A stretch of 64,000 nucleotides of DNA, taken from Pedobacter cryoconitis (GTDB lineage Bacteria; Bacteroidota; Bacteroidia; Sphingobacteriales; Sphingobacteriaceae). Location: contig NZ_JACHCC010000003.1 in NCBI RefSeq assembly GCF_014207135.1, positions 124,001 to 188,000 of the forward strand. The letters run 5' to 3'. Within the stretch, counting starts at the first letter, position 1. The number at the start of each line of letters is the position of its first letter. Below the pieces are notes generated by a model. It was not told where the DNA came from, made no database searches, and saw nothing but the letters and a program-made list of their open reading frames with translations. This document shows, one piece after another, positions 17,266-26,827 of this stretch. Both the position numbers and the translations under genes were made by a program.

Positions 17266-19773
17266 TTAAACCATTCTGCCCATTAAGGGATCTGTTTTGG
17301 TAACCATACCTGTTTCTACACGGCCAGCAAATCTTTCTGCAAAGCTGTTATTGCCCTTCACACTGATTTCCAGATCATACCAGTTATAGTTCTTTTTCAG
17401 ATCGACTATGATACTTGATTTGCTTTTCGCAGCTACCTTCATTGTTCTTGCAGCAGCCTTATAACTTTGGTCAGTAACCATAATTTCCTGTGTATTTGCC
17501 GAAAGATTATTGACAGTAATAATCACGTTTCCGCTCAGGCGGGTAGGGTGTTTCTTATCCTGTTCGTAGTGGCATACCACTTCGATCTGTGGATGTTTGG
17601 CATCTCCTTTAAACTCCCTGTAAAAACCATTAGGTCCGTATACTCTCAGATGATACTTTCCATTTTCAAAGTCTTGCAACAGCCATTCATCATGCAGTGT
17701 GTCGCCAGCAGCTACGGTATAATTCCAGGTACGTGAAACTTCGCCCTGATAAGGATTCATTCCGTACACAGTAAATGGAGAACCCAACGCTTTTTTACCA
17801 AATGTTTTATTGGCTGCATTAAAGCTGATGCTGAATTTATCGTGCTTTAAGGAGCCATGCACATTTAATTCATAAGGTAAGGCACAGGAGGAGCGGATTC
17901 CTTTCTCCTGCTGAGGGAAATCTGGAAAGGAGAACTGATCTTTATTGATCTGCGCTATTTCTTCTGGCTTTAGCTTTTTGTAATTATCAGGTACTTCCTT
18001 GAATTTGGCAGAATAGATCTTTTCAATGAAAGCTGTTTTCTCGAGAAAGGCCGGCTGTTCTATTTTCTCTCCGTTATAAGGACGGAAGGCTGAAGTAAGA
18101 TCGCCACAAACTGTTCTTCTCCATGGCGTAATATTCTCTTCTACGATTTTCTTGTTCAGCTTTTTTTCGATAAAGGTCTCTAGAAACTGAAGAGAGGAAG
18201 TATGGTCAAATACTTCGGAACACACGTAACCCCCGCGTGTCCATGGAGAAACGATCACCATTGGTATCCGGTAGCCTAAACCAATCTGGCTATCTCTAAA
18301 ATTACTTTCCTTCATCGAAGGATTAGTCTGATGTGCTTTGGTCGTGAAATCCAGTCTTGGGTCCAGACCTTCAGATACTTTACCTGCATGTTCCTTAAAA
18401 GGGTTTGGTGGCACAAAAGGAGGGACGTGGTCAAAATAACCATCGTTCTCATCATAGGTCAATACAAAAATGGTCTTCTTCCAGGTCTCAGGATTCTTCG
18501 TCAGGATTTCCATAACTTCACTTACAAACCAGGAGCCAAACCAGGGTACGCTTGGATGATCAGAAAAGTTAGCCGGTGTCATTAACCAGGAAACAGTAGG
18601 TAAAGTACCTTCATTCACGTCTTTTCTAAATTGGTGAAGGATATCTCCCTTAGGTATATTTAATTCGCGCTCAATGCCATTCTCATCATATTTCATAGGT
18701 TCCAGACTATGGAAATGAGGATCATTGGAATTGATGCCAAAGGCTTTGGCATTGAGGTTTTTCGATTTTTCGGAAAGTGCCTCGTATGCACTCATGGTGT
18801 AATTTCTTTCCTCTTCTTCGTATTTAAGTAATAGCTTTTTTAAGGCCTGTAGTTTAGTCTGTTCCTCTGCTGAAGGGGTCTCTTTGGTTAAAGTCGTAAT
18901 CTGATCCAGTATTGACTTTTTCTTATCTTGTAGGTTGGCAATAGCACCCGGATGAAGACGTACGTTGTACTGCTCAAAATATTCCATCACATTGGTGCCG
19001 AAATTACTTAACCATGCACTTTCTTCGCCATTTAAGCCAAATCCTATGGTCAGCTCATTCTGATAAATCTTCCAGGAGACGTCGTTCTCTTCTAAACGCT
19101 CAGGAAAGGTCTTCCAGTTTAAAGTGGGTTTATCATAGTTCACAATATTCCAGACATGGGCCATGCCATCACCAGTGTTCTGTTCTTTAATGGTACCGGT
19201 CATCCAATAGTAACGGTTTGGGTGTGTACCTGCAATTACGGAACAGAAACTCTGATCACATACTGTAAAGGCATCTGCCAGCGAGTAATAAAAAGGAAAA
19301 TCCTCGCGTTTACAATAACCTATTGTCAGTGGCATATGGGCATAGGTAGTTTTAGAGGGCTTTTTGACATCCAGCCATTTGTCATATTTTCCGCCGTTTC
19401 GGGCATCTGTCTGATCTGTCCAGTTATGGGGAATAGAACCCATCCAGGCGATTTTGGTTTCTTTAAGATCTAAATGGAACGGTACATAAGTTTCACCCTC
19501 TTTGTTCGATTGCAACCAGACCTTATTCTTGTTTGGCAAATCAATGGCCCTTGGATCATTAAAGCCCCGGACTCCCTGGAGGGTACCTAGTTCATGATCA
19601 AAAGAGCGGTTCTCCTGCATTAGAAACACTACATGTTCTGCATCGTAAAAAGTACTTCCAAGAGCAGGATCAATAGCCATCGCCTTTTGTATTACTGGCG
19701 GCAAAGTGTTGATTATAACAGCACCTCCTGAAAGAAGGGCGGCTTTTTTAATAAAATCTCTACGTGAATCCAT
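17266..19773 (-). CDS. phosphocholine-preferring phospholipase C
   Basis: An 835-residue enzyme with a twin-arginine signal (MDSRRDFIKKAALLSGGAVI), so it is exported folded. Residues 45-550 are the phosphoesterase domain: VFLMQENRSFDHELGTLQG, TGTIKEQN, IFVLTYDENDGYFDHVPPF and SPWTRGGYVCSEVFDHTS. The last ~200 residues hold two C-terminal DUF756 beta domains (FGKKALGSPFTVYGMNP; VTVNNLSANTQEIMVTDQS). This is the order of non-haemolytic PlcN/PlcH-type enzymes, which cleave phosphatidylcholine to diacylglycerol and phosphocholine. It probably frees phosphate or membrane lipid. It stands alone, followed upstream by an AraC-type regulator on the same strand. Confidence 0.92.
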   Translation of the reverse strand: MDSRRDFIKKAALLSGGAVIINTLPPVIQKAMAIDPALGSTFYDAEHVVFLMQENRSFDHELGTLQGVRGFNDPRAIDLPNKNKVWLQSNKEGETYVPFHLDLKETKIAWMGSIPHNWTDQTDARNGGKYDKWLDVKKPSKTTYAHMPLTIGYCKREDFPFYYSLADAFTVCDQSFCSVIAGTHPNRYYWMTGTIKEQNTGDGMAHVWNIVNYDKPTLNWKTFPERLEENDVSWKIYQNELTIGFGLNGEESAWLSNFGTNVMEYFEQYNVRLHPGAIANLQDKKKSILDQITTLTKETPSAEEQTKLQALKKLLLKYEEEERNYTMSAYEALSEKSKNLNAKAFGINSNDPHFHSLEPMKYDENGIERELNIPKGDILHQFRKDVNEGTLPTVSWLMTPANFSDHPSVPWFGSWFVSEVMEILTKNPETWKKTIFVLTYDENDGYFDHVPPFVPPNPFKEHAGKVSEGLDPRLDFTTKAHQTNPSMKESNFRDSQIGLGYRIPMVIVSPWTRGGYVCSEVFDHTSSLQFLETFIEKKLNKKIVEENITPWRRTVCGDLTSAFRPYNGEKIEQPAFLEKTAFIEKIYSAKFKEVPDNYKKLKPEEIAQINKDQFSFPDFPQQEKGIRSSCALPYELNVHGSLKHDKFSISFNAANKTFGKKALGSPFTVYGMNPYQGEVSRTWNYTVAAGDTLHDEWLLQDFENGKYHLRVYGPNGFYREFKGDAKHPQIEVVCHYEQDKKHPTRLSGNVIITVNNLSANTQEIMVTDQSYKAAARTMKVAAKSKSSIIVDLKKNYNWYDLEISVKGNNSFAERFAGRVETGMVTKTDPLMGRMV

Positions 19774-19905
19774 ATCATATTAATTAAATCTGGTAAGGTG
19801 TTCCATTCTGCTGTATTAACCTGGTATCAAATGTACCTGAAAATGGATTTACACCAGCGTTTCTATCCACTATTTTACCTGGGGTTATATTGATATCAGT
19901 TATCT

Positions 19906-20670
19906 TTATTTTTTAATAAAGCTCTGTGGATTTGCACCTGTTACTTGTTTAAAGATGCTGCTGAATGAAGGGATGCTGTTATAGCCAACTAAATAAGTGA
20001 CTTCTTTAACACTATGATTCCCTTCGTTCAATAATTCGATGGCCTTCATTACCCTGAAGAACATCAGATAGATAGAGAATGATAATCCAAGTTCCTTTAC
20101 GAATAGCCGGTGTAGTGTTTTTCCTGATATGCCGAACAATTCTCCAATGCCTTGAATTCGTATTTCGTTCTGAATGTTTTCAGCGATATAGTTAAGAATC
20201 CTGCTCAGCAAGGGGTGACCGGTAACAGGGATTTCCAGTTTTACAGCTGCCGCTATTTCATCGGGTAGCATTTGACGGACACATTTGATAAATGTGTTTT
20301 CATAGTCACTGTTTTCTGTGTGGTTATGCCATTTGGCTGTATACCTTATCATTTCTTTCAAAACGTTGCTTAATGGGAAAACAGCACTCGTTGAAAAGAC
20401 TTTGTTTTTGCAAAAATGGCTTTCAAAATAAATTCCCCTGATAAAGATATCCGAGGAAGATGACCACAAACGGTGAACACTGAAGGGAGGTATCCAGCTG
20501 CAGTACTGTGCTGGTAATAGAATCTTCTTGTCCGCGTATTCGATATGGAGCACACCCTTCTCCGCGTATAGCAATTGACCTACACTATGTTCATGAAGTA
20601 TGGCTTCATTTTCGGTTAAATTTCCATGTATTACAAAATTTAGCTTGGAAGGTGGTAAAATGTTGGTCAT
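19906..20670 (-). CDS. AraC-family transcriptional regulator
   Basis: A 254-residue regulator with an N-terminal cupin sensor (HEHSVGQLLYAEKGVLHIEY; the WIPPFSVHRLWSSS strand) and two C-terminal helix-turn-helix units from about residue 165 (IQGIGELFGISGKTLHRLF and VKEVTYLVGYNSIPSFSSIF). It is divergent from the quinone-oxidoreductase-like gene, whose start lies 87 bp away, so it may activate that gene; control of the phospholipase gene downstream on the same strand is the alternative. The inducer is unknown. Confidence 0.9.
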   Translation of the reverse strand: MTNILPPSKLNFVIHGNLTENEAILHEHSVGQLLYAEKGVLHIEYADKKILLPAQYCSWIPPFSVHRLWSSSSDIFIRGIYFESHFCKNKVFSTSAVFPLSNVLKEMIRYTAKWHNHTENSDYENTFIKCVRQMLPDEIAAAVKLEIPVTGHPLLSRILNYIAENIQNEIRIQGIGELFGISGKTLHRLFVKELGLSFSIYLMFFRVMKAIELLNEGNHSVKEVTYLVGYNSIPSFSSIFKQVTGANPQSFIKK

Positions 20671-20757
20671 GGTCGGGAATGTCCTGTAAAGATATGTATT
20701 TGTCTTTCTCAGATAATATGGATATCGCTAAACCAGGTACTTTTGACAAAAAAAATT

Positions 20758-21735
20758 ATGAAAAGTATCTTATTTAATAAAGCAGGTGAAGCAGCGGATG
20801 TCTTAAACATCACTGAAACGGATATAGCAGAACTTCTACCGGGACAAGTCAGGGTGAAGGTGATGGCAAGTCCTATCAATCCATCAGATTATATGTTCAT
20901 CAAGGACCAGTACCGCCTTAAACCTCTGTATCCCCAGATAGCAGGGCTTGAAGCCTCTGGTATCATTACGGATGTACATGTAACGGTAAAAGGGTTTAAA
21001 AAGGGTGATCATGTAACTTTTCGGGCTGTCGGTACGTGGGCCGAATTTGTAAATGTCAATGAAAATGAACTGATCCCTGTTGAACAAGATATTCCTTTTG
21101 AAATCTCCTGTCAGATTGCATTAAATGCGATTACAGCTCATGCTTTGTTGGAATGGTCAAAGTGTAAGGCAGGGTCATATCTGCTATTATCTGCGGCCTC
21201 ATCCGCTCTGGCCGGTCTTATTGTTCAAATGGCTAAAGCCAATGGTATCAAAACAATTTGCCTGGTGCGTGATATGGAAAGCGCCGGATTATTATACACG
21301 CAGGGAGCTTACAAGGTATTACCTGCAGATGAAAGTGATCTGATGTCCAGGATAATGGAGCTGACTGATCATTCTGGAGTGGATGCTTTTTTAGATGCAG
21401 TAGGAGGGGATATCTTGAGTAAAAGCCTCAAGGTAATGCGGAGCAATGGGATGATCACACTGTATGGCATGTTTGCTAAGGGCCCTGCCGAGGTTTTTAA
21501 TAGCGACGTGATTTATAAGAATTTAACCGTAACGGGCTTTGGTATCGGACAATGGCTGGCTTCAAAATCTACAACAGAAAAAAGATCAGCCTTCTCAGTG
21601 ATTATTGATCTGATATTTAAAGAGAAACTGATTTTACCCCAGGTGTACACCTACAAACTAACAGATATAAGTAAAGCTGTGCTTTTTGACCAGCATAAGA
21701 AAACAGGCAAGGTAGTTTTGGTAAACTATAACTAA
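20758..21735 (+). CDS. medium-chain dehydrogenase, quinone oxidoreductase/enoyl reductase type
   Basis: A 325-residue zinc-independent MDR protein. The ATG at 20758 (MKSILFNKAGEAADVLN) is preferred over the in-frame TTG 15 bp upstream because it aligns with the family start. It shows the N-terminal catalytic fold (ASPINPSDYMFIKDQYRL, PQIAGLEASGIITDV) and a central NADPH-binding Rossmann segment where the glycine motif is replaced by LLLSAASSALAGLIVQMA, near that of the MECR/ETR-like group. It likely reduces quinones or 2-enoyl substrates with NADPH. It is divergent from the AraC regulator and 16 bp ahead of a Crp/Fnr gene, suggesting one transcript. Confidence 0.85.
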   Translation: MKSILFNKAGEAADVLNITETDIAELLPGQVRVKVMASPINPSDYMFIKDQYRLKPLYPQIAGLEASGIITDVHVTVKGFKKGDHVTFRAVGTWAEFVNVNENELIPVEQDIPFEISCQIALNAITAHALLEWSKCKAGSYLLLSAASSALAGLIVQMAKANGIKTICLVRDMESAGLLYTQGAYKVLPADESDLMSRIMELTDHSGVDAFLDAVGGDILSKSLKVMRSNGMITLYGMFAKGPAEVFNSDVIYKNLTVTGFGIGQWLASKSTTEKRSAFSVIIDLIFKEKLILPQVYTYKLTDISKAVLFDQHKKTGKVVLVNYN

Positions 21736-21751
21736 ACTTTACTTTCGTAAA

Positions 21752-22318
21752 ATGGATTTGTACTACCAAAAGCTCGAACAGTTTATGGAAACATTGGATG
21801 AAGAGACCATGCGGGCTGTTGAAAATGTATCTGTTAAAAAGACCTTTAAAAAAGGAGATCTTCTTTTGGAACAAGGAGAAATATGTAAATACAGTTTTAG
21901 CCTTATCAATGGAGTGGCAAGGAAATTCTACTATGGACAAAAGAAAGTGATTACCACAGAATTTTACTTCGCTGGTGATGTGGCTCTCTCATTTAATAGT
22001 TATCTGTTGCAAAAACCAAGTGAAGAGGTGATGGAATGTGTGACTGATCTTACTGTGGAATGTATTTCCCGGGATAATTTTGAGAAACTTAAGCAGTCAT
22101 TTCCTAAATTAATAGCATATGATTTATTATTTACCGAGTTATATGCGGCATGGCTTGAAGAAAGATTATTTGACTTTAATGTATTGAGCGCTACCGAGCG
22201 TTATAGAAAATTAATGCATAAGTCACCACAGTATTTTCATCAGATTAAACTCACCCACATTGCTTCTTATCTGGGCATATCTCTCGAGACTTTAAGTAGA
22301 ATCAGAGCCAGGATCTGA
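21752..22318 (+). CDS. Crp/Fnr-family transcriptional regulator
   Basis: A 188-residue protein with a cyclic-nucleotide-binding-like sensor (KKGDLLLEQGEICKYSFSLI, FYFAGDVALSFNSYLLQKPS) and a C-terminal helix-turn-helix (ITHIASYLGISLETLSRI, read as LTHIASYLGISLETLSRIRA). It lacks the cysteine cluster of Fnr and the full cAMP phosphate pocket, as is usual for Bacteroidota members. A perfect palindrome lies right after its stop (22322-22337), in front of the DUF418 gene. It probably acts on nearby genes or on itself. Confidence 0.88.
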   Translation: MDLYYQKLEQFMETLDEETMRAVENVSVKKTFKKGDLLLEQGEICKYSFSLINGVARKFYYGQKKVITTEFYFAGDVALSFNSYLLQKPSEEVMECVTDLTVECISRDNFEKLKQSFPKLIAYDLLFTELYAAWLEERLFDFNVLSATERYRKLMHKSPQYFHQIKLTHIASYLGISLETLSRIRARI

Positions 22319-22321
22319 TTT

Positions 22322-22337
22322 TTTGACTTAGGTCAAA
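22322..22337. promoter_or_regulatory. palindrome TTTGACTTAGGTCAAA, candidate Crp/Fnr operator
   Basis: Six-base arms TTTGAC and GTCAAA around TTAG, in the 68-bp gap between the Crp/Fnr gene and the DUF418 gene. The arm pattern and spacing resemble Fnr-type sites (TTGAT-N4-ATCAA). Confidence 0.5.
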
Positions 22338-22386
22338 GGTAACTCCAACCGGTTTCATCAGCTTTGTCGCAAAACAATAAAGCAAT

Positions 22387-23445
22387 ATGAAGCAAAGAAT
22401 TATCGGTTTTGACCTGGCACGCGCTTATGCCATATTTGGCATGTTTATAGTTAATTTTAACACTGTTTTTGGGAATGCTAAAGATGAAAGTTTCTTAGGA
22501 CAGTTTTTGACGTTATTTAGTGGTAATTCCAGTACTGTATTTGTGATGCTGGCAGGGATGGGTGTAGCTTTAATGAGTAATCGTATTGAGGAGTATGGTT
22601 CAGAAGAGCGTTGGTATCTGCGGTTTACGCTGATCAAAAGGGCCGCTTTTTTATTCTTTTTTGGCTTATTGTTTTCTCTCTGGTGGCCGGCTGATATCTT
22701 ACACCTTTATGGTTGTTACATACTGATAGCTTCTGCTATTCTTTTTCTGGATAAAAAAAATCTATTGGTTATTGCGGCTATTACTATAATCGTTTTCCAT
22801 GTGATTTTGCTGTTTATCCCTTATGAAAGAGGATGGAATCTGGATACTTTAACTTATCCCGATCTATGGACGTTTAAGGGCTTCCTGCGAAATACATTCT
22901 ATAATGGATGGAACCCCATATTTCCATGGTTTTCTTATTTCGCTATAGGCATGTTCTTAGGTCGTTTAAACTGGAGTAATACTACATTGTATAAGAAAAT
23001 AGTTGTTACAGGAGCGTCACTATATATAATAATCGAAGTGATACAGTATGTAATTCAAAATACATCTGCCGATCCTCAGGTTATTGAATTTTTTACGGCT
23101 GATTACATTCCTCCGTTTTTACCATTTATATTAAGTACTACTGGTTTTGGCCTTATAATTATTGGGGTTTTTATGTTATTAGGTGAGCACTTTGCCAACA
23201 AACAATGGACAATAAATCTTGCGAAAACGGGGCAGATGACCCTTACCCATTATGTTTTGCATCTGACAGCAGGGATTTTATTAATCTCGTTATGGCAGGG
23301 TGAAAATGCTGAATGGAGCTCACCGCTTTTTGTACTTTTGTTTTCCTTGCTGTTTTTTGTGGCTAACTTTTATTTTAGCCTATATTGGACAAAGAAATAT
23401 AAACGTGGTCCTTTGGAAAGTTTAATGCGAAAAATTGCAGATTAA
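22387..23445 (+). CDS. DUF418-type multipass membrane protein
   Basis: A 352-residue inner-membrane protein with about nine or ten hydrophobic helices. The start KQRIIGFDLARAYAIFGMFI is typical of DUF418/DUF1624-related acyltransferase-like families (RxxxxDxxRGxAxxGM-type beginning). The C-terminal part NLAKTGQMTLTHYVLHLTAG, with an SL.W....RGPLE ending, matches DUF418 (YWTKKYKRGPLESLMR). Its role is unknown; acyl-group transfer to a sugar or lipid is a reasonable guess for the fold. It follows the candidate Crp/Fnr operator and is 21 bp ahead of a GNAT gene. Confidence 0.82.
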   Translation: MKQRIIGFDLARAYAIFGMFIVNFNTVFGNAKDESFLGQFLTLFSGNSSTVFVMLAGMGVALMSNRIEEYGSEERWYLRFTLIKRAAFLFFFGLLFSLWWPADILHLYGCYILIASAILFLDKKNLLVIAAITIIVFHVILLFIPYERGWNLDTLTYPDLWTFKGFLRNTFYNGWNPIFPWFSYFAIGMFLGRLNWSNTTLYKKIVVTGASLYIIIEVIQYVIQNTSADPQVIEFFTADYIPPFLPFILSTTGFGLIIIGVFMLLGEHFANKQWTINLAKTGQMTLTHYVLHLTAGILLISLWQGENAEWSSPLFVLLFSLLFFVANFYFSLYWTKKYKRGPLESLMRKIAD

Positions 23446-23466
23446 AGTTGAAATAGTAGAATTATA

Positions 23467-24342
23467 ATGGAAATAAAAAATTTAGAGAATATTGAGCTGG
23501 AAAAGTTGGTGTCTGTTATCAATTTATCATTTTCTGATTACATCGTACCTATGCAACTGACTCTGGAAAATTTGAAATCTAAAATTGTAGCAGAGAATAT
23601 TAAACTGAAATTATCTACAGGAGTATTTGATGATGATAGAATAGTAGGTTTTATGCTACATGGATTGCGGGACAGTGATACCGGACTAATGGTGTATAAC
23701 GCTGCTACAGGAGTAATCCCAGACTATAGAGGAAGAGGTTTAGTCGGCAAAATGTATGATAATTTACTGCCTAAATTAAAAAAAATAGGGGTCAACAAGA
23801 TGGTGCTGGAAGTGATAGAAGGAAATCAATCTGCAATAAGAGCATATGAGAAATTAGGATATACTATTACTAGAAAGCTGGACTGTTTTACAGGAAAACT
23901 TCATGTCTCAAAAAATAGCCCTGGAATCTCATTGAAAGAAATTACCTTTTTTCAGTGGACAGAATTTGTTTCTTTTTGGAGTACCATTCCTTCCTGGCAA
24001 AATGCTGTTCAGTCACTGGAAAATAGTAAAGATCACTGTCGTATTATAGGAGCTTATAAAAATGACTTATTGGTGGGTTATGCAATCTTCAATCCAACTT
24101 CAAGAAAAATAAATCAGTTTGCGGTTGCTGATAATCATCGTAATAGTGGAATTGGTAGTCATTTATTCTCTTATATCGATGAAATAGTTGAGCAACAGGA
24201 GGTGTATGTCAATAATGTTGATACCCAGGCTGTTTCTGCAATTGCGTTCTTAAAAGGCTCAGGTCTTTCTATAAAAGTAGCGCAGTTTGAAATGAGCAGA
24301 ATGGTTGAAAATGATTACTCCACTAATAATGCTCTTGCTTAA
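23467..24342 (+). CDS. tandem GNAT N-acetyltransferase
   Basis: A 291-residue protein with two GNAT halves. The first (1-140) has the acetyl-CoA loop VIPDYRGRGLVGKMYDNLL and the NQSAIRAYEKLGY helix. The second (about 150-285) is less conserved but keeps VADNHRNSGIGSHLF and AISAIAFLKGSGL-like features (VSAIAFLKGSGL). It transfers an acetyl group to an unknown amine. Its 21-bp spacing from the DUF418 gene and short overlap or closeness with the next regulator suggest one operon. Confidence 0.85.
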   Translation: MEIKNLENIELEKLVSVINLSFSDYIVPMQLTLENLKSKIVAENIKLKLSTGVFDDDRIVGFMLHGLRDSDTGLMVYNAATGVIPDYRGRGLVGKMYDNLLPKLKKIGVNKMVLEVIEGNQSAIRAYEKLGYTITRKLDCFTGKLHVSKNSPGISLKEITFFQWTEFVSFWSTIPSWQNAVQSLENSKDHCRIIGAYKNDLLVGYAIFNPTSRKINQFAVADNHRNSGIGSHLFSYIDEIVEQQEVYVNNVDTQAVSAIAFLKGSGLSIKVAQFEMSRMVENDYSTNNALA

Positions 24343-24355
24343 AAACTGTAATTGC

Positions 24356-24931
24356 ATGTATGAAGACCTATTAAACCATATTGAAAAGTATATCAGATTG
24401 AATGATGCTGAAAGGCAATTGCTTGTTTCTGTGATGAGATATGAAAAGGTCCCTAAAAAGGGATTCCTTTTAAAATCCGGAAAGGTTTGCAGCAGTAGAT
24501 TTTTTGTGCTTTCAGGATGTCTTAGACAATATATCATTAAAGAAAATGAGGTGGAGCAAATCATACAATTTGGGTTGCCAGGCTGGTGGATTTGTGACCA
24601 TCACAGTTTTGAGAATAACCAGCCTTCTGAATATTGTGTTCAGGCCACTGAAGTTTCGGAAGTTGCCATTTTAGATGCTGCGATTCAGGAAGATTTATTT
24701 TCAAAAATACCATCATTGGAAAGGTATTTCAGACTGATTTTTCAAAGGGCTTATGATGCTTCCTTAACCAGGATAGGTCTTGAGTACTGTATGTCTGGCG
24801 AGGAACGATATCATCAGTTTGCCAAAAACTTCCCTGATTTTGTTCAAAGGGTCCCTCAATATATGCTAGCTTCTTTTTTAGGGCTAACACCCGAGTTTAT
24901 TAGTATAATAAGGGCAAAGAAAGGTAAATGA
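24356..24931 (+). CDS. Crp/Fnr-family transcriptional regulator
   Basis: A 191-residue protein; the ATG at 24356 (MYEDLLNHIEKYIRLNDAER) is chosen because the 17 residues before it in frame are not family-like and overlap the GNAT gene. It has a cNMP-binding-like domain (KKGFLLKSGKVCSSRFFVLSG, GLPGWWICDHHSF) and an abbreviated C-terminal helix-turn-helix (VPQYMLASFLGLTPEFISII). This layout is a very common Bacteroidota type. It lies 72 bp before the AhpD-like gene and may regulate the redox genes that follow. Confidence 0.87.
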   Translation: MYEDLLNHIEKYIRLNDAERQLLVSVMRYEKVPKKGFLLKSGKVCSSRFFVLSGCLRQYIIKENEVEQIIQFGLPGWWICDHHSFENNQPSEYCVQATEVSEVAILDAAIQEDLFSKIPSLERYFRLIFQRAYDASLTRIGLEYCMSGEERYHQFAKNFPDFVQRVPQYMLASFLGLTPEFISIIRAKKGK

Positions 24932-25002
24932 ATTTCTTAAAGTAGTTCAATTTTTTGCTGCGTTCTGAATCTTCATTTTTGCATTATAACTAATAAACAA
25001 AT

Positions 25003-25443
25003 ATGAGTAACAGAATCGTGATCAAGAAAATTGAACCGGAAGCATACCGGATCATGTATATGTTTGATAGCTACCTGAGCAAATCAAACCTTACGCCAAT
25101 TCAACGGGAATTAATCAAAATCAGGACAGCTCAGGTTAATGGGTGTGCGTACTGTATTTACATTCATACAAAAGAGGCGAGGATAATTGGGGAAACGGAA
25201 ACGAGGATCTATGCGCTAAATGCATGGAAAGAAGGACCTTTCTTTTCTGATGAAGAACGTGCGATACTGGCTCTGACTGAAGAGGTAACATTAATTCAAA
25301 ATGGAGTGTCCGACGAAACTTACAATCTGGCTGCACAGTATTTTGATGAACGAACCCTTGCCCAGATTATTATGGCTATAATCGCCATTAATGCCTATAC
25401 AAGAATCGCCATATCCACTAGAATGAGACCTATGGGTGACTAA
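25003..25443 (+). CDS. carboxymuconolactone decarboxylase-family (AhpD-like) protein
   Basis: A 146-residue protein of the CMD/AhpD fold. The redox site CAYCIYIHTKEAR shows CxxCxxxH, as in alkylhydroperoxidases, preceded by LIKIRTAQVNG. Such proteins form trimers or hexamers and reduce peroxides through a dithiol. The ending AINAYTRIAISTRM is family-like. It is followed 37 bp later by a PEP-mutase-like gene; both may belong to a stress-response transcript under the upstream Crp/Fnr gene. Confidence 0.9.
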   Translation: MSNRIVIKKIEPEAYRIMYMFDSYLSKSNLTPIQRELIKIRTAQVNGCAYCIYIHTKEARIIGETETRIYALNAWKEGPFFSDEERAILALTEEVTLIQNGVSDETYNLAAQYFDERTLAQIIMAIIAINAYTRIAISTRMRPMGD

Positions 25444-25480
25444 TATTAGCTGATACATTACATAATTAAAATAATTTACA

Positions 25481-26320
25481 ATGAGCAATAATATTCAAAT
25501 TCAAAAAGCTAATTCTTTTCGTGAACAACATTTAGTGGACAGACTTCTATTGTTACCGAATGTATGGGATTCATTTAGCGCAAAACTGATTGCGGCACTC
25601 GGTTTTTCCTCATTAGCAACAGCAAGTGCAGCCATGGCTTTAGCTAATGGTTACAGGGATGGAGAACATATTCCATTTAAGCAGATGCTGGATCATGTCA
25701 GACAGATAGTAGCAGCAGTTGATATTCCGGTAACTGTCGATTTTGAAAGGGGGTTTACAGATGACATTTCGAAATTAAAAGAAAACGTTGGTTTACTTCT
25801 GGAAACAGGGGCTATTGGAATAAATATAGAAGATGGGAAAGGAGATGGATTGATGTCTATCGATGAACAATGCAAAAAAATAGAAGCAATAAGGGAGGTT
25901 GCAGAGCAGTATAATGTGCCAGTCCTGATCAATGCCAGAACTGATATCTATCTTCAATCCGACAAAAAAAATAGAATTGAACGTGTGGTTGAACGAGCGA
26001 TTGCTTACCGGATGGCAGGAGCTGATTGTTTATATCCGATACTAATTGATAACTATGCAGCTATAGCTCGCCTGAGAGAAATGACCACAATTCCTTTAAA
26101 TGTATTTTTACTTGAATCTATAGGCGATCTGAGACAACTTGAAACTATTGGGGTATCCAGACTGAGTGTGGGGCCGGCCATGTTAAATGCTGTCATAACA
26201 AAAATGAAAAATCTGGCTGAAGGTTTACTTAATTATCAGACGCATGAATTTTTTAGTCAGGAAATGGTATCAAATGAATTTTTAAATAAACTTCTAAAGC
26301 GTGAACCAGATGAAAATTGA
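25481..26320 (+). CDS. isocitrate lyase/PEP mutase-family protein
   Basis: A 279-residue TIM-barrel enzyme. The metal-binding strand reads PVTVDFERGFTDD, followed by GAIGINIEDGKGDG and VLINARTDIYL. These match the short ICL/PEPM family, which breaks or rearranges C-C or C-P bonds of 2-oxo acids. The KKCGH loop of true isocitrate lyases is not seen, so it is more like carboxyphosphonoenolpyruvate or oxaloacetate-type enzymes. The substrate is unknown. It is the last gene before the strong terminator at 26362-26397. Confidence 0.87.
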   Translation: MSNNIQIQKANSFREQHLVDRLLLLPNVWDSFSAKLIAALGFSSLATASAAMALANGYRDGEHIPFKQMLDHVRQIVAAVDIPVTVDFERGFTDDISKLKENVGLLLETGAIGINIEDGKGDGLMSIDEQCKKIEAIREVAEQYNVPVLINARTDIYLQSDKKNRIERVVERAIAYRMAGADCLYPILIDNYAAIARLREMTTIPLNVFLLESIGDLRQLETIGVSRLSVGPAMLNAVITKMKNLAEGLLNYQTHEFFSQEMVSNEFLNKLLKREPDEN

Positions 26321-26361
26321 TTATGTAGGATCCGGAAAATAATACTGGCTAACTGTTACTT

Positions 26362-26397
26362 AATAAGCCGTTTTTTAATGAAGAAAAACGGCTTATT
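26362..26397. terminator. strong bidirectional terminator
   Basis: The 14-bp perfect arms AATAAGCCGTTTTT and AAAAACGGCTTATT flank an 8-nt loop, just after the PEP-mutase-like gene. Confidence 0.85.
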
Positions 26398-26536
26398 TAT
26401 TCTTTTTCACTTGTGATCTTCTCTTTGATGGCCAATAGATATCCCACTAATATGTGATTTGTACCATTTTATCTCCTGTAAGTGTCAGGCTAATCTGTAT
26501 AGTGTCCAGTAATTTTGCCTTATCAAACTTTAAGAT

Positions 26537-26827
26537 ATGTCAAATGCAGAAAATGAAATTCAGGAATTCACACTTTTACAATTTTATGCGGATTGGTGCC
26601 AGCCCTGTAAAATGATGATGCCAATTGTGGAATCTATAAAACAAAAACAGTCTGATTGGTTAATCATTAGGCAAATAGACGTTGACAAAGCCCAAGCCGT
26701 AGCTAGCGAATATCACATTAGGTCAATCCCGGCTTTTGTTGTTCTCAGAAATGATAAGGAAGTATGGAGAAAAGTGGGAATGCTATCAGAAAGCTCCTTC
26801 TTAGCAGAATTATCATTATTGAGATAG
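26537..26827 (+). CDS. thioredoxin
   Basis: A 96-residue single-domain thioredoxin without export signal. The active site is FYADWCQPCKMMMPIV (WCQPC rather than the usual WCGPC) and the cis-proline loop is HIRSIPAFVVLRN. It should reduce protein disulfides in the cytoplasm. The glutamine in the active site may shift its redox potential. It precedes a broken thioredoxin copy and a thioredoxin-reductase-like gene, and may partner with the latter. Confidence 0.9.
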   Translation: MSNAENEIQEFTLLQFYADWCQPCKMMMPIVESIKQKQSDWLIIRQIDVDKAQAVASEYHIRSIPAFVVLRNDKEVWRKVGMLSESSFLAELSLLR

